The position numbers were made by a program, and so were the translations under genes. DNA of 64,000 nt from Candidatus Hepatincola sp. Av (GTDB taxonomy: Bacteria; Pseudomonadota; Alphaproteobacteria; WRAU01; Hepatincolaceae), in the NCBI GenBank assembly GCA_023518375.1, contig CP068450.1, positions 124,001 to 188,000 on the forward strand. The letters run 5' to 3'. Shown piece by piece: positions 28,105 through 38,242 of this stretch (its first letter is position 1; every line of letters begins with the position of its first letter). Under the pieces are notes generated by a model that made no database searches, was not told where the DNA came from, and saw only the letters and a program-made list of their open reading frames with translations.

Positions 28105-29178
28105 CTAGTTGATTTTAATATACTCACTAGGAGTCAGAGTAATAAAATCTGTAGTAGGAATACCAAGTTTATTTTTAGCTATTTCTAAATCTTCCTTAGG
28201 TTGGTAGTAAGTTTCTCCTGATAATTGGAAAGTACCCCAATGGATACCAATAGATTTTTTTGCATTAGTTAATTTATGAATAGTAGCAGCATCTTCTGGG
28301 CTAGTGTGGACATATTGCATAAATTCATAAGGTAAATATGCACCAATTGGTAATAAAGCTAAATCAAAACCTTGGTGTTTATTACCAATTTCTTGGAAAA
28401 TTTTTCCATCAACTAAAGCTGTATCACCTGAGTAATAGATTTTATAATTGTTAGTAGCAATAACAAAACCTCCCCACAAAGCCTTGTTTTGATCGTACAC
28501 AGATCGCCTAGACCAATGGTAAGCTTTCTCTAAATAAATAGTAGTATTAGTATTATAGTGAAAATGTTCGCCCCAATCTAAGGTAACAATTTTAGATTTT
28601 TTATATTTTCTTTTTAAAATATAATCATTACCTAAGGGGGTTACAATTAAGCTATTATCTCTTTTTTGAAGTTTTATTAAAGCCTTAATATCCATATGGT
28701 CGTAATGATTATGGCTTAATAAAATAATATCAATAGGAGGAAGATTATCAAAAGCAATGCCAGGAGGATGAACTCTTTTAGGGCCAATATAAAATAAACC
28801 TGCAATTTTAGCATACACAGGATCGGTAATAATATTTAAACCATCAACTTGTAATAGAACTGTAGAATGGTTAATAAAATAGCATTTAATACCCTCATCA
28901 TTTTTAGTTTCAGGTATTACCACAGGAATTTTAAAGTTAGGATTCTGCCATTTTTGATATTTAAAAATAGGATTCTTTTTAAATATTAAATATTTAACTA
29001 AAGTTAAAAAGTTAATCTTAGGGATAGTATGCCTTTTATTTAAGCGGTTAAAGGTTAAACCATTGAAGAAAGGGCTTTCCCCTTTGTAATAGGGAGTTCT
29101 TTTTAGTATGTTAATATATAATTTCCCTATAATAATCCATAAAACAATAAAGGCAAATATAAGTATTAATATTAACAT
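28105..29178 (-). CDS. Membrane-anchored metallo-beta-lactamase-fold hydrolase (NAPE-PLD-like)
   Basis: 357 residues with one amino-terminal membrane span. Metal ligands: LLSHNHYDHMD (HxHxDH), YYSGDTALVDG and IGIHWGTF. The sequence VLLQVDGLNIITDPVYA and RVHPPGI match the branch related to N-acyl-phosphatidylethanolamine phospholipase D, so a phospholipid or lactone substrate is possible but unproven. It is the first gene of the minus-strand operon leading through the DsbD-like gene to the capsule genes, and divergent from the MscS gene (69-base gap). Confidence 0.82.
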   Translation of the reverse strand: MLILILIFAFIVLWIIIGKLYINILKRTPYYKGESPFFNGLTFNRLNKRHTIPKINFLTLVKYLIFKKNPIFKYQKWQNPNFKIPVVIPETKNDEGIKCYFINHSTVLLQVDGLNIITDPVYAKIAGLFYIGPKRVHPPGIAFDNLPPIDIILLSHNHYDHMDIKALIKLQKRDNSLIVTPLGNDYILKRKYKKSKIVTLDWGEHFHYNTNTTIYLEKAYHWSRRSVYDQNKALWGGFVIATNNYKIYYSGDTALVDGKIFQEIGNKHQGFDLALLPIGAYLPYEFMQYVHTSPEDAATIHKLTNAKKSIGIHWGTFQLSGETYYQPKEDLEIAKNKLGIPTTDFITLTPSEYIKIN

Positions 29179-29247
29179 TTTTTAAAATCTCACAATATGT
29201 TATAATACATTATTCAATAATACTATTGTTTGTAATAAAATGATACT

Positions 29248-31524
29248 ATGATTAATATTCTTATGAGAAAAATTCTACTTATTATTGTGTTATTATTAAT
29301 GGCAACTAATGTATTTGCCATAGGATTTTCTTATAAGTCACTTATCAAGCAAGAATCAAGTACAACTACAGATAATAACTCTACTTTATCTTCACAGCAA
29401 GATCTATCAGTTTTAATTAAAGTTCTAAAGGATCCTAAGCAAAGGGATAGTTTAATTAAGGCGTTAGAAACAGCAACCAAAGATAAGTCTAAAAATATAT
29501 TACCAGAGCCTCAAGAATCTAACGATAAAACTATCAATAAAATTGAAAAAATAGATACTTATACTCGCAGCTTTTTCCAAAAAACTAAGGATAGTATAGT
29601 TGATCTACGTTTATATGAATATGCTTTTAGTAACTACTACTTATTGAAAGATGAAGTTACTGAAGTTTATAATAACTATATCATTGAATGGTTATACTGG
29701 GTTATAGCCTTATTTTTATCCATTTTTGCTTTACTTGTAATAGAAAAAATGTTCTTTTGGCTAGAACGGAAATCGTATGACTTTTATGGATATTCTTTAA
29801 GAAATGAATCTAATAAAAAAATTAATTATTTTTACAAAAGATTTTTTAGCTTTATTTTAGTTGTTTTACCTACTTTTCTAGCTGCTAGTATTGTTATTAG
29901 TACTTTAATTTTAATCTATGTAATACCTTTTCGCTTTGAGTTCATTAAATTATTCATACTATTTGCTTTATTAAGAATAATTAGTATTTTTATATTAAAT
30001 ATTTTTTATAAAATCCAAAATAAATCTTTATTATTACTTAAACGTAATATTAATTTTACAATTTATACCTTTTATACCTTTTTGGTAGTACATAGTTTGT
30101 TAACAAGGGCAAATAGCATTATTTTGCTAAAAATTAATTTTATTATTTTTATTATATTTTTTGGAATTGTGTTTTTTAAATTACGAAAACATATTGTTAA
30201 TGTTATTTATCATATGTTTTCAGCCCAAGATAAGCAATATGTACTATTATGGCGTAATTTAAAGCATTATTATATAATTTTATTAGTATTAATTATTCTT
30301 AGTATAAACTACATAAGGTTTATTTTAAATTATGGTGGCTCGGTTGATTTCTTCGTAAAGTTTATGGTAGCCGCTTTTCAAATCTTAATTTTATATTTAA
30401 TACAAAGAATATTATTTTATTTATTTCGGCGTTTTATTATAAGAAAAATAGAAAACGATTTATACCTACTATCTACCATGCAAGTAGAGTTGAAGGATTC
30501 ATATAAGATTCTAAATATGCGGCCACTGTGGTTTTATTTTGAAATTATTATGAAAGCAATTTTTATAATTATCTATATTTATGTTATAGACCGTATTTGG
30601 AACTTACAAATTATAGCTGGTTTTAAATATATATTAAATTTTGAAACTGTAGATATCCTTATAAACATTTTTATTGGTTTATCAGTTCTTTTATTAGTTA
30701 CTTTAATAATTTTAATTTTAATTCAATATTTTTTAATTAGGAGATCTAAGTTAGAAGGTGATTTAGCTGTAAAGAAGTATTTAACCCTTTTCACTTTATG
30801 CCGTACGCCTTATAAAATTGTTTGTGGCGTTATCATGATTATTGTTGTTTTATCGGCAATTGGATTATCTATTACAACTTTATTAGCTAGTACAGGGGTT
30901 ATTACTTTAGTAATTGCTTTTGGAGCTAAAGATGTATTGCAGAATTTAGTAAATGGTATGATTTTTTTAATGGAAGATAGTTTCACTTTAAACGACTTTA
31001 TCTCTATAGATGGTAATCAGGGTAGTGTAGAAGATATTAGTATGATTTATATTAAACTACGAGATATAGATGGTAAACTGCATATGATTCCTTTTAAAAA
31101 TATTAATGTAATTACTAATTATACTAAAATATTTAGTTATGCGTTTATAGAAATTGGTATTTCCTATGATTCTGATGTTAATAAAGCTACAACAGTATTG
31201 CAAAATATATATAATGAAATTGCTAGTATTCCTGAATATAAAGAAGTGATATTATCTCCACTAATTGTTAATGGGGTAGTAGCGTTAGAGGATTTTGCAG
31301 TAAAATTACGTTGTAAGGTTCAAACGATTGCTGGTCAACATACTAAAATTAAAACGTTATTTTTACAAAAAATTAAAGAAGAGTTTAAAAAGAACGATAT
31401 AGAAATTCCATTCCCATACAGAACACTTATTCATAAAGATGGTTCTATTCCGCAACATATCATCAAAGATTCTTCACAAACTAATATACCTGTAGAAAAG
31501 GAAAGTACTAAGAATAATACATAG
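29248..31524 (+). CDS. MscS-family mechanosensitive channel
   Basis: 758 residues. The signal peptide is MRKILLIIVLLLMATNVFA if translation starts at ATG 29263, or has five more residues from ATG 29248; neither has a clear ribosome site. About ten hydrophobic spans precede the pore helix and MscS beta domain (LASTGVITLVIAFGAKDVLQNLVNGMIFLMEDSFTLNDFI, then VEDISMIYIKLRDIDGKLHMIPFKNI). The length and the extra amino-terminal spans resemble YbiO/YjeP-type large MscS proteins. It opens under membrane tension to release solutes on hypo-osmotic shock. Confidence 0.88.
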   Translation: MINILMRKILLIIVLLLMATNVFAIGFSYKSLIKQESSTTTDNNSTLSSQQDLSVLIKVLKDPKQRDSLIKALETATKDKSKNILPEPQESNDKTINKIEKIDTYTRSFFQKTKDSIVDLRLYEYAFSNYYLLKDEVTEVYNNYIIEWLYWVIALFLSIFALLVIEKMFFWLERKSYDFYGYSLRNESNKKINYFYKRFFSFILVVLPTFLAASIVISTLILIYVIPFRFEFIKLFILFALLRIISIFILNIFYKIQNKSLLLLKRNINFTIYTFYTFLVVHSLLTRANSIILLKINFIIFIIFFGIVFFKLRKHIVNVIYHMFSAQDKQYVLLWRNLKHYYIILLVLIILSINYIRFILNYGGSVDFFVKFMVAAFQILILYLIQRILFYLFRRFIIRKIENDLYLLSTMQVELKDSYKILNMRPLWFYFEIIMKAIFIIIYIYVIDRIWNLQIIAGFKYILNFETVDILINIFIGLSVLLLVTLIILILIQYFLIRRSKLEGDLAVKKYLTLFTLCRTPYKIVCGVIMIIVVLSAIGLSITTLLASTGVITLVIAFGAKDVLQNLVNGMIFLMEDSFTLNDFISIDGNQGSVEDISMIYIKLRDIDGKLHMIPFKNINVITNYTKIFSYAFIEIGISYDSDVNKATTVLQNIYNEIASIPEYKEVILSPLIVNGVVALEDFAVKLRCKVQTIAGQHTKIKTLFLQKIKEEFKKNDIEIPFPYRTLIHKDGSIPQHIIKDSSQTNIPVEKESTKNNT

Positions 31525-31605
31525 CCTAATAACAAATAATATATACTTTCTAAAAGTAAAATAGAATTTATTCAAATTAACAATTTAAGAAAATTATTTT
31601 TATTT

Positions 31606-32124
31606 TTAATATACCAATAAAGATTTTACTGGGATAGATAATTTCTGTTTACCTTGTAACTCAGATATTTCAATTAATACCGTAGCAGCAACAGGGGTAA
31701 TTTTTAGTTGCTTTAATAACTCATAAGCAGCATTAATACTTCCACTAGTAGCAAGAACATCATCTACAATTACTACTTTTGATTCGGCAGGAAGAATATC
31801 AGTTTGAATTTCAAAAGAATCTTTACCATATTCTAAGTTGTAACTATAAGATACCACGCTACCAGGTAATTTATTAGGTTTACGAACCATAACAAGCCCT
31901 TTGTTTAATACCACAGAAAGAGCTGAAGCTAAAATAAAGCCACGAGACTCTAAAGATACTAAAAAATCTATATTCATTGGTTTAATAATATCGGCTAACT
32001 GTTTAATGGCATAATTCCAAGCTGTAGGATTTGCTATTAAAGTAGCAATATCATAGAATAGAATTCCCTGATTAGGAAAATTAGGAACTGTACGAATATA
32101 TTTTTTTAAATCTAAAGTTGTCAT
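31606..32124 (-). CDS. apt: Adenine phosphoribosyltransferase
   Basis: 172 residues, the usual size. It makes AMP from adenine and PRPP (purine salvage). Signatures: TVPNFPNQGILFYDIATLI near the start, FLVSLESRGFILASAL, and the PRPP-binding loop VVIVDDVLATSGSI. It stands alone with its own upstream spacer. Confidence 0.93.
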   Translation of the reverse strand: MTTLDLKKYIRTVPNFPNQGILFYDIATLIANPTAWNYAIKQLADIIKPMNIDFLVSLESRGFILASALSVVLNKGLVMVRKPNKLPGSVVSYSYNLEYGKDSFEIQTDILPAESKVVIVDDVLATSGSINAAYELLKQLKITPVAATVLIEISELQGKQKLSIPVKSLLVY

Positions 32125-32384
32125 GATAAGGAAGTTGTAAAACTTTTATATTGTAATTATATAATATAGTGTAAATGAAATAACAGTTACAATATAGCAT
32201 TATTATATGACGAATCAAATATTAATTTAAAAAAACAAACTTTCTAAGAAAAGTTGTATTTGAAATATTATAACTATTAAATAGGTTTCCTTTTCTATCA
32301 GAACTAGAGAATACTAATTGATATTATAGTCTTTATAAATTATAATTAATCTATTATTTTTTGTATTTATGATATTATTAGATT

Positions 32385-35237
32385 ATGCGTTTAAAAATAA
32401 AATATCTTCTTTTATTTGCTACTATTTGTATGTTTACATATCCTACAAACAACATGGTTGTAGATAATGCCTTATTGGCAGCTGAGGTTAATACTCAAGA
32501 TATGGAAAAAATAGAAGATGACCGCATAAAGCAAAATGATGTAAGTGAAACTAAAGTATCTAACAATAACGATTCTAAACCAAAAGCAAATACTAATAAA
32601 ACTCAAAAATCTAAAACTGTTGCTGAATACCGTGAAGATATTCTCTTTACCAATAAAATTCAAGGTGCTAAGAAAGTTGAAAATCAAGGTACAAACATAA
32701 AAAAAAATGTATCTTCTAATAAACATCCTTCAGTATTTGAATCAGACTTTGGATATACTACCTCAAACCAAGAAGAGCAAGGTAAAACTAAAAATAAAGA
32801 ACCATTGTTTTTTATATCTCAAGGAAAAGATAGTTTACCAACAGAATACTCTTATAAGGTTTGTTCTTTAATTAATAACCAAAATTTTAATTATAACTGT
32901 TTAGTTTATCCTTTAAAGAACGGAGAGAATTTTGCTCCTTATATGAAAAAAGGTTTACATTCAGAAAAGTTTGCAACTACAGGTGTAAATGGTGATTTTA
33001 TCCTATTACGTGAAGATGAATATTTACAGTATGAGGAACGATCTAAAAAAGATAACACATTACCTAAGCTAGATGTTCTTATGTTTTTAAATGGTGAATA
33101 TATTTTTATGTTTGCTAATAAAATGAATAATACCTTTAGTTTAGAACAAATAATAGCTAATAAAATTCTAGACTCTAATGGTGAAGTTAAGGTAGGAGTT
33201 ATTAATTCTCGGGCTTCAAATACCTTTTCTAAAGTTGTTGCACCATTATTTTCATCAGCTAAATTTATTTACCAGCCAATTAATGCTGAAGATTATGAAG
33301 CAAGTTTTTGCCAACCAAATGATATTGATCTTTACATATATATTGGTGATGATTTACCAAAAAATGTAAAAAAAGCTTTAGAGCCTTGTATAGCACAATT
33401 AAACCCATTAGCCTTTTCTAATAAAACTCTGGCTAAAATTACTAAAAAATACCCATTTTTTTCGGTGGCTAATATTGTAGATTATTACCCAGCAAGTGCG
33501 GTATTAAATTATGTGGAAATTTATGTAGCTCTTGAATCTGCTTATCAGGCTAAAGTAAAAGCTGAAAAAGAAAAAAAACAAAAAGAAAAATTAAAAACTA
33601 AAAACTTAGATTTTGCTTTAAATGGTGAAGATAACAAAATAGTTCCGGTAGCTAACTCTAAACAAGAAGTAGCTAAAGAAATAGATTCCGATCCAAATTC
33701 GGGTAACACAATTAACCCTAATTTAGCTAACCAAAATATGAAAAATAATAGCAGGGTAGTAACAGGTTTACCTCCAGCTCCAACTCAAGAACAATTATTG
33801 GCTGAAAAAAATTCTAAAGAAAAGGCTGATAAAATAAAAAAAGAACAACAAGCTAAAAAAGAACAAGAAAAAATTGCAAAAGAGAAAAAAGCAAAAGAGC
33901 AAGCTAACAAAGAGGTTGCTGCAAAATCTAAAGCCACTAAAAAAGAAGAAAGTAAAAAATCCTCTTCTAGAACAGGTACTTCTTCTACAACAGCTAACAA
34001 GAAAAACCAAAATTATTATGTAAATAATACATTAGTGGTTAGAGAAACAGCTTTACCTTTTGTTGTTGGTAAAAAGAATGATAATACCATTGATGGTAAA
34101 ATTAAAGACTTTACACAAATTACTAAAAATGAACCTGCCAATAAAATGTATAATATTACAAACGTAGCTATTAAAACTTTTGGAGTACGTTATGTTTTGC
34201 TAGCCTCACGTTATACTAAAAAAGATTCCGTGCTGATTACTTTTGATTCTATTATAAAAAATTACTTTCTAGTCAAATCTGATATTCTTACTCCAGATAT
34301 GAATAAATTTAGTATTTCAGATTTAATTCTAGGTACTAGTTCTGCTACTAATTTAAGATACCATCCTTTTCTACTTGGCTATCCTGTATATCTTTTAGAA
34401 AGTAGTATGCAAAAAAGCCCAGAACAAGTTATAGCTCTTAAATTATTAAATAATGAATCTGTTAGCTCTAATGTACCTCCTTTCTATGGTCCACAGTTTC
34501 CTAATAAAAAACAGTTAGATACTATTTTCTTAAAAATGCGTTATTTGAATAAGCAAAGAAATGATCTAATAACATTACGTGTATTCCAAAGAGATATGCA
34601 AAATATTCAAAGTGCTTTATTAAGTATTCGTACTGGTAAAGTAATTGATAGTAGTGTACTAAAATCTACAGGGTTAGATCATGTATCAGTAATTTATGAT
34701 GATAAAAGTGTAATTTATCAAAACACTGAAGAATCTTTCAATGCCCAAGTTGGTAATGTTTCTGGTAAACCTAAAGCTAGTGAAAAAAGCACTTTAGATG
34801 TTATCAGTGAAACCTTAGGGTTAAAAGAAAAAACTAAACCTACAACAAATAGGGCTTCTGCTACTACCGCTGAGTCTAGTAATACTATTAAACCTAGTAA
34901 CTCTGATACTAACCAGAGCTCTAAGGTATCTAATTCTAGTACAGAACAAAATAATTCTACTAATCAGAATACTAACTCTAATAACAATACAATTCCTAGC
35001 CAAAATGCTACTTCTCCTAACCAAAGTACCACTACTAATAATGGGTCTACAAATCAAACTGTAAACTCACAGCAAACAACAGCTTCTACTAGTACTAATA
35101 CCACAAGTAGTAATAATTCTAATACGAATACAACTAGTAGTTCAACAGGAACAGCTATTAATTCAACTAATAAAGTTAGTTCAAATAACTCACAGCAAGC
35201 TACAAGCTCCACTGTTCAAAATACAAACAATTCTTAA
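32385..35237 (+). CDS. Large secreted protein resembling a TAXI-type solute-binding protein with charged insertion and S/T/N/Q-rich tail
   Basis: 950 residues with an amino-terminal signal peptide. Residues about 145-385 show the order of motifs of TAXI (TRAP-associated) binding proteins: an early KVCSLIN...NYNCLVYPL, then VKVGVINSRASNTF and DLYIYIGDDLPKNVKKAL, then KKYPFFSVANIVDYYP. A Lys/Glu/Ala-rich, probably coiled-coil segment spans about 385-535. After it NVAIKTFGVRYVLLASRYTKKDSVL resembles the last part of the same fold. The final ~130 residues are almost entirely Ser, Thr, Asn and Gln. No TRAP permease gene is adjacent. The TAXI link is my reading of weak similarity; an unrelated surface protein is possible. 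Confidence 0.45.
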   Translation: MRLKIKYLLLFATICMFTYPTNNMVVDNALLAAEVNTQDMEKIEDDRIKQNDVSETKVSNNNDSKPKANTNKTQKSKTVAEYREDILFTNKIQGAKKVENQGTNIKKNVSSNKHPSVFESDFGYTTSNQEEQGKTKNKEPLFFISQGKDSLPTEYSYKVCSLINNQNFNYNCLVYPLKNGENFAPYMKKGLHSEKFATTGVNGDFILLREDEYLQYEERSKKDNTLPKLDVLMFLNGEYIFMFANKMNNTFSLEQIIANKILDSNGEVKVGVINSRASNTFSKVVAPLFSSAKFIYQPINAEDYEASFCQPNDIDLYIYIGDDLPKNVKKALEPCIAQLNPLAFSNKTLAKITKKYPFFSVANIVDYYPASAVLNYVEIYVALESAYQAKVKAEKEKKQKEKLKTKNLDFALNGEDNKIVPVANSKQEVAKEIDSDPNSGNTINPNLANQNMKNNSRVVTGLPPAPTQEQLLAEKNSKEKADKIKKEQQAKKEQEKIAKEKKAKEQANKEVAAKSKATKKEESKKSSSRTGTSSTTANKKNQNYYVNNTLVVRETALPFVVGKKNDNTIDGKIKDFTQITKNEPANKMYNITNVAIKTFGVRYVLLASRYTKKDSVLITFDSIIKNYFLVKSDILTPDMNKFSISDLILGTSSATNLRYHPFLLGYPVYLLESSMQKSPEQVIALKLLNNESVSSNVPPFYGPQFPNKKQLDTIFLKMRYLNKQRNDLITLRVFQRDMQNIQSALLSIRTGKVIDSSVLKSTGLDHVSVIYDDKSVIYQNTEESFNAQVGNVSGKPKASEKSTLDVISETLGLKEKTKPTTNRASATTAESSNTIKPSNSDTNQSSKVSNSSTEQNNSTNQNTNSNNNTIPSQNATSPNQSTTTNNGSTNQTVNSQQTTASTSTNTTSSNNSNTNTTSSSTGTAINSTNKVSSNNSQQATSSTVQNTNNS
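34840..35234 (+). repeat. Low-complexity S/T/N/Q coding segment
   Basis: About 130 codons at the end of the 950-residue gene encode almost only Ser, Thr, Asn and Gln, with repeated tracts such as NSNTNTTSSSTG. The DNA is correspondingly simple (AAT, ACT and AGT codons), so it is prone to length change. Confidence 0.85.
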
Positions 35238-35279
35238 TATATTTAGTTCTAAAGAGTTTGATCTTTAATAAATAATATA

Positions 35280-36278
35280 TTAAAAATTTCTTTGAGTTGA
35301 ACTTTCTATAAGATCTAAACAAATATTTTTGTATATATTATTTACCTTAATACTTTTCATTAAAGTTAGGGTTTGATCCATATAATCTTTTTTAATATTT
35401 TGAATTTCTGCAAAAACATCATATTTATTTAAATAAGTTAGAAGTTCTTGGAAATCTTCAGGTTTTTGTTTAACTTCCTGAAAAGTGCGAACTAAAAAGC
35501 TTTTTTCATTTTCATTAGCTTTTTGTAATAGTAGAATAATTGGTAAAGTAATTTTACCTTCTTTGAAGTCTGTACCAATAGATTTACCAAGTATGTTATC
35601 TTGGCTTTGGTAATCTAGAACATCATCTGTAATTTGAAAAACCATACCTAAGTTTTCACCAAATTTTAAGATTGTTTGTACATCTTGCATATCAGCCCCA
35701 GCAATTAAAGCACCAACTTGAGTTGCGGCTCCAAACAATGATGCTGTTTTAGAATAGATGATTTTATTATAAGTAGCTAAACTAAGATGAATATTATTAA
35801 TTTCCATAAGTTGTAGTACTTCGCCTTGAGCAATAACAGATGATGCCCTAGACAAAATTTGTAATACTTCTAAAGATTCTGTGGCAACCATTAACTCAAA
35901 TGCTTTGGAAAATAAAAAATCTCCTACTAACACACTAGATTTATTCCCCCAAATATGATTAGATGTAGGAATAGATCTACGAGATTCATTCTCATCAACC
36001 ACATCATCGTGTAATAAAGTCGCACTGTGAATAAATTCTACACAAGCAGCAATTAGTAAATATTTATTATTATTGTTATTGCTAAACATTTTATAAGCAA
36101 GGATAGTTAGTAGAGGGCGTATTCTTTTACCTCCAGCTTTAATAAGATGTTGGGCGATTTGTGAAATTAAAGGAACATCACTATCCATTTTAGTTAAAAT
36201 GAGTTCATTTACTGCTTGTAAATCTTTAGCTAATACTTGGCTAAGATTTTTTAGAGTTTGATTAAAGTCTTGATTCAT
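35280..36278 (-). CDS. ispB: Polyprenyl (octaprenyl) diphosphate synthase
   Basis: 332 residues. It makes the isoprenoid side chain for ubiquinone. Both aspartate-rich motifs are present: LLHDDVVDENESRR (first) and FQITDDVLDYQSQ (second). GGKRIRPLLTIL marks the start of the fold. It is divergent from a TrmN6-like methyltransferase and near an S49 peptidase, a neighbourhood common in alphaproteobacteria. Confidence 0.9.
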   Translation of the reverse strand: MNQDFNQTLKNLSQVLAKDLQAVNELILTKMDSDVPLISQIAQHLIKAGGKRIRPLLTILAYKMFSNNNNNKYLLIAACVEFIHSATLLHDDVVDENESRRSIPTSNHIWGNKSSVLVGDFLFSKAFELMVATESLEVLQILSRASSVIAQGEVLQLMEINNIHLSLATYNKIIYSKTASLFGAATQVGALIAGADMQDVQTILKFGENLGMVFQITDDVLDYQSQDNILGKSIGTDFKEGKITLPIILLLQKANENEKSFLVRTFQEVKQKPEDFQELLTYLNKYDVFAEIQNIKKDYMDQTLTLMKSIKVNNIYKNICLDLIESSTQRNF

Positions 36279-36345
36279 TTGTAATTTTGTTTTCTTTCAA
36301 TATACTACTATATAATAATATAGATAATATGAGTACTTAGCAAGC

Positions 36346-37083
36346 ATGGATAAAGGAACACTAGATTTATTTTTAAGTGGTAAGGTACGGGCATATCAAC
36401 ATCCTAAGGGTTACAAGTCAGGTACAGATGCCGTACTTTTAGCTTCTATTATTAATAATACTAAACAAGGTACTTGTTTAGAGATTGGTTGTGGGGTAGG
36501 AGTAGCTAGTTTATGTTTAGCCGCTAGGCTTCCCAATATACATATTATTGGCTTAGAAAAACAAGAAGATTTTTTTTATTTAGCTTGTAAAAATGCGGAA
36601 CTTAATAATTTTTCAACATCTTCTTTTCAACCATTGTTAGGTAATATTTTAACTTACAAGTTTACAGAACAATTTCAAGTGGTATTTGCTAATCCACCTT
36701 ATTATGTTAATAAGGAACATAAAAAAGAATTTACCTTAAAAGAAATGGGGAATATGGAAACAGATGCTACTCTTGGTCATTTTATAGATTTTGCTTTTAA
36801 AAGCCTTAAAAATCATGGGTATTTATATATTATTCAATCTTCGGAACGTTTTCAAGAAATGATGCAATATTTTACCTTAAAGCATTGGGGAAATATAGAG
36901 ATTTTCCCTATTTATTCTTATAATAATAAACCTGCTACAAGGTTTATAGTAAAAGCTAAAAAAATAGGGAACAATGTTTCTAAAATTCATAATGGGATTA
37001 TTATGCATAATGATGATAAAACCTATAGTAACCACGCTGTTAATATTTTAAAGCATGGTAAATCTTTTTTTTATAATTTATAA
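36346..37083 (+). CDS. TrmN6-type methyltransferase (putative tRNA1Val m6A37)
   Basis: 245 residues. The SAM site is LEIGCGVGVASLCLAARLP, with GLEK closing the next strand, and the catalytic motif is NPPYY (VVFANPPYYVNK), as in N6-adenine methyltransferases. YQHPKGYKSGTDAVLLAS at the start is the YfiC/TrmN6 signature. It modifies A37 of tRNA-Val in E. coli. It is 28 bases upstream of the S49 peptidase gene on the same strand. Confidence 0.82.
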   Translation: MDKGTLDLFLSGKVRAYQHPKGYKSGTDAVLLASIINNTKQGTCLEIGCGVGVASLCLAARLPNIHIIGLEKQEDFFYLACKNAELNNFSTSSFQPLLGNILTYKFTEQFQVVFANPPYYVNKEHKKEFTLKEMGNMETDATLGHFIDFAFKSLKNHGYLYIIQSSERFQEMMQYFTLKHWGNIEIFPIYSYNNKPATRFIVKAKKIGNNVSKIHNGIIMHNDDKTYSNHAVNILKHGKSFFYNL

Positions 37084-37111
37084 TATAATATAACATTAAG
37101 GAGTTTATAAG

Positions 37112-37915
37112 ATGTTTTGCAGAAAAAATAAAAGTGTAAATGTGCTAAAATTAGCAGGCGTTATTCATACAACAGGGCGTAAGAATTTATGTTTTTCTAA
37201 TATTAAGGCTAATATAGATAAAGCCTTTAAAAGTAAACCTAAGGCTGTAGCCTTATTAATTAATTCACCGGGTGGTTCCCCAGTACAATCTGAAATGATA
37301 GCTAATTATATTGTTGAGAAATCTACCGCAACTAAAGTCCCAGTAATTACTTTTGTTGAAGATGTAGCAGCATCAGGCGGTTATTGGCTAGCCCTAGCCG
37401 GAGAACAAATATATTCACTTTCAAAATCTTCCATTGTTGGTTCACTAGGTGTTGTTTACGCTAGTTTTGGTTTTAATAAACTTATTGCTCAATATGGTAT
37501 AGATAGAAGAGTACATACTGCAGGAAACAAAAAAGTTTCATTAGATGTATTTCAAGAAGAAAAACCAGAAGATATAGCTAGGTTAAAAAATATGCTAGCT
37601 GATGTTCACGAGCATTTTAAAGAGTGGGTTATAGGTCGTAGGGAAAATAAAATTACTTTAGCTAAAGAAGATTTATTCTCTGGTGAATTTTGGACAGCTA
37701 ACCAAGGTTTAAAACATGGTTTAATAGATGGTATTGCAGATCTTGAACCAAAGTTGCAAGAATTGTATGGTAAAAAAATAAAAATTAATTATATAAATTT
37801 AGTACCAAAAAAATCTTTATTTAGTTTATTTAGTTCTCAAAGCAATTTAGATATAGTAGATGATGTGGTTTCTAAGTTAAAGTCTGAACTTTTATGGAAT
37901 AAATACGGGCTGTAA
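37112..37915 (+). CDS. S49-family signal peptide peptidase (SohB/SppA-like)
   Basis: 267 residues, the short single-domain form. LLINSPGGSPVQSEMIANYI forms the oxyanion region. The nucleophile Ser is in EDVAASGGYWLALAGE, followed by the SIVGSLGVVY stretch. Such proteases degrade signal peptides or membrane fragments. No clear amino-terminal membrane span, so it is probably peripheral or cytoplasmic. AAGGAG precedes the ATG, and a terminator-like hairpin follows. Confidence 0.87.
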   Translation: MFCRKNKSVNVLKLAGVIHTTGRKNLCFSNIKANIDKAFKSKPKAVALLINSPGGSPVQSEMIANYIVEKSTATKVPVITFVEDVAASGGYWLALAGEQIYSLSKSSIVGSLGVVYASFGFNKLIAQYGIDRRVHTAGNKKVSLDVFQEEKPEDIARLKNMLADVHEHFKEWVIGRRENKITLAKEDLFSGEFWTANQGLKHGLIDGIADLEPKLQELYGKKIKINYINLVPKKSLFSLFSSQSNLDIVDDVVSKLKSELLWNKYGL

Positions 37916-37988
37916 TTTATATTCATTTTTTAATTGAAAGTTTTACAACTAAGTAACACCCATTTATTAGAAAAATAATTTTTGATAT

Positions 37989-38025
37989 AAGTAAGGTTAA
38001 TTATTATTAATCTTACTTTATTTTT
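37989..38025 (+). terminator. Terminator after the S49 peptidase gene
   Basis: AAGTAAGGTTAAT (37989-38001) pairs with ATTAATCTTACTT (38006-38018) with one G-U pair and a four-base loop, followed by T-rich sequence. Confidence 0.6.
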
Positions 38026-38204
38026 ATATAAATTCAATCATTTATAACATCTTTCTGTTATTAAGTGTTATTATTTTTTATAAACACAAATAAAGAATTA
38101 TTAGGTTATATACTCTAATAAAGCTCCCCTATAGTATAATTTCTCTAGTTTTTTTGTGTTTTGTATAATATTTCTCATGGCTTAATTTTTAGAGGCATAA
38201 AATA

Positions 38205-38234
38205 TTGACAGTTTTGCAACTCAAATGCTACAAT
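38205..38234 (+). promoter_or_regulatory. Promoter of rpmB
   Basis: TTGACA (38205-38210), an 18-base spacer and TACAAT (38229-38234). The leader to the GTG start at 38426 would be about 185 bases. Confidence 0.65.
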
Positions 38235-38242
38235 AAAAAACA

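Noticed and set aside
33785-34010. Cys/Phe-rich minus-strand frames within the 950-residue gene
   Set aside because: They are the complement of the Lys/Glu/Ala-rich coding segment; composition only.
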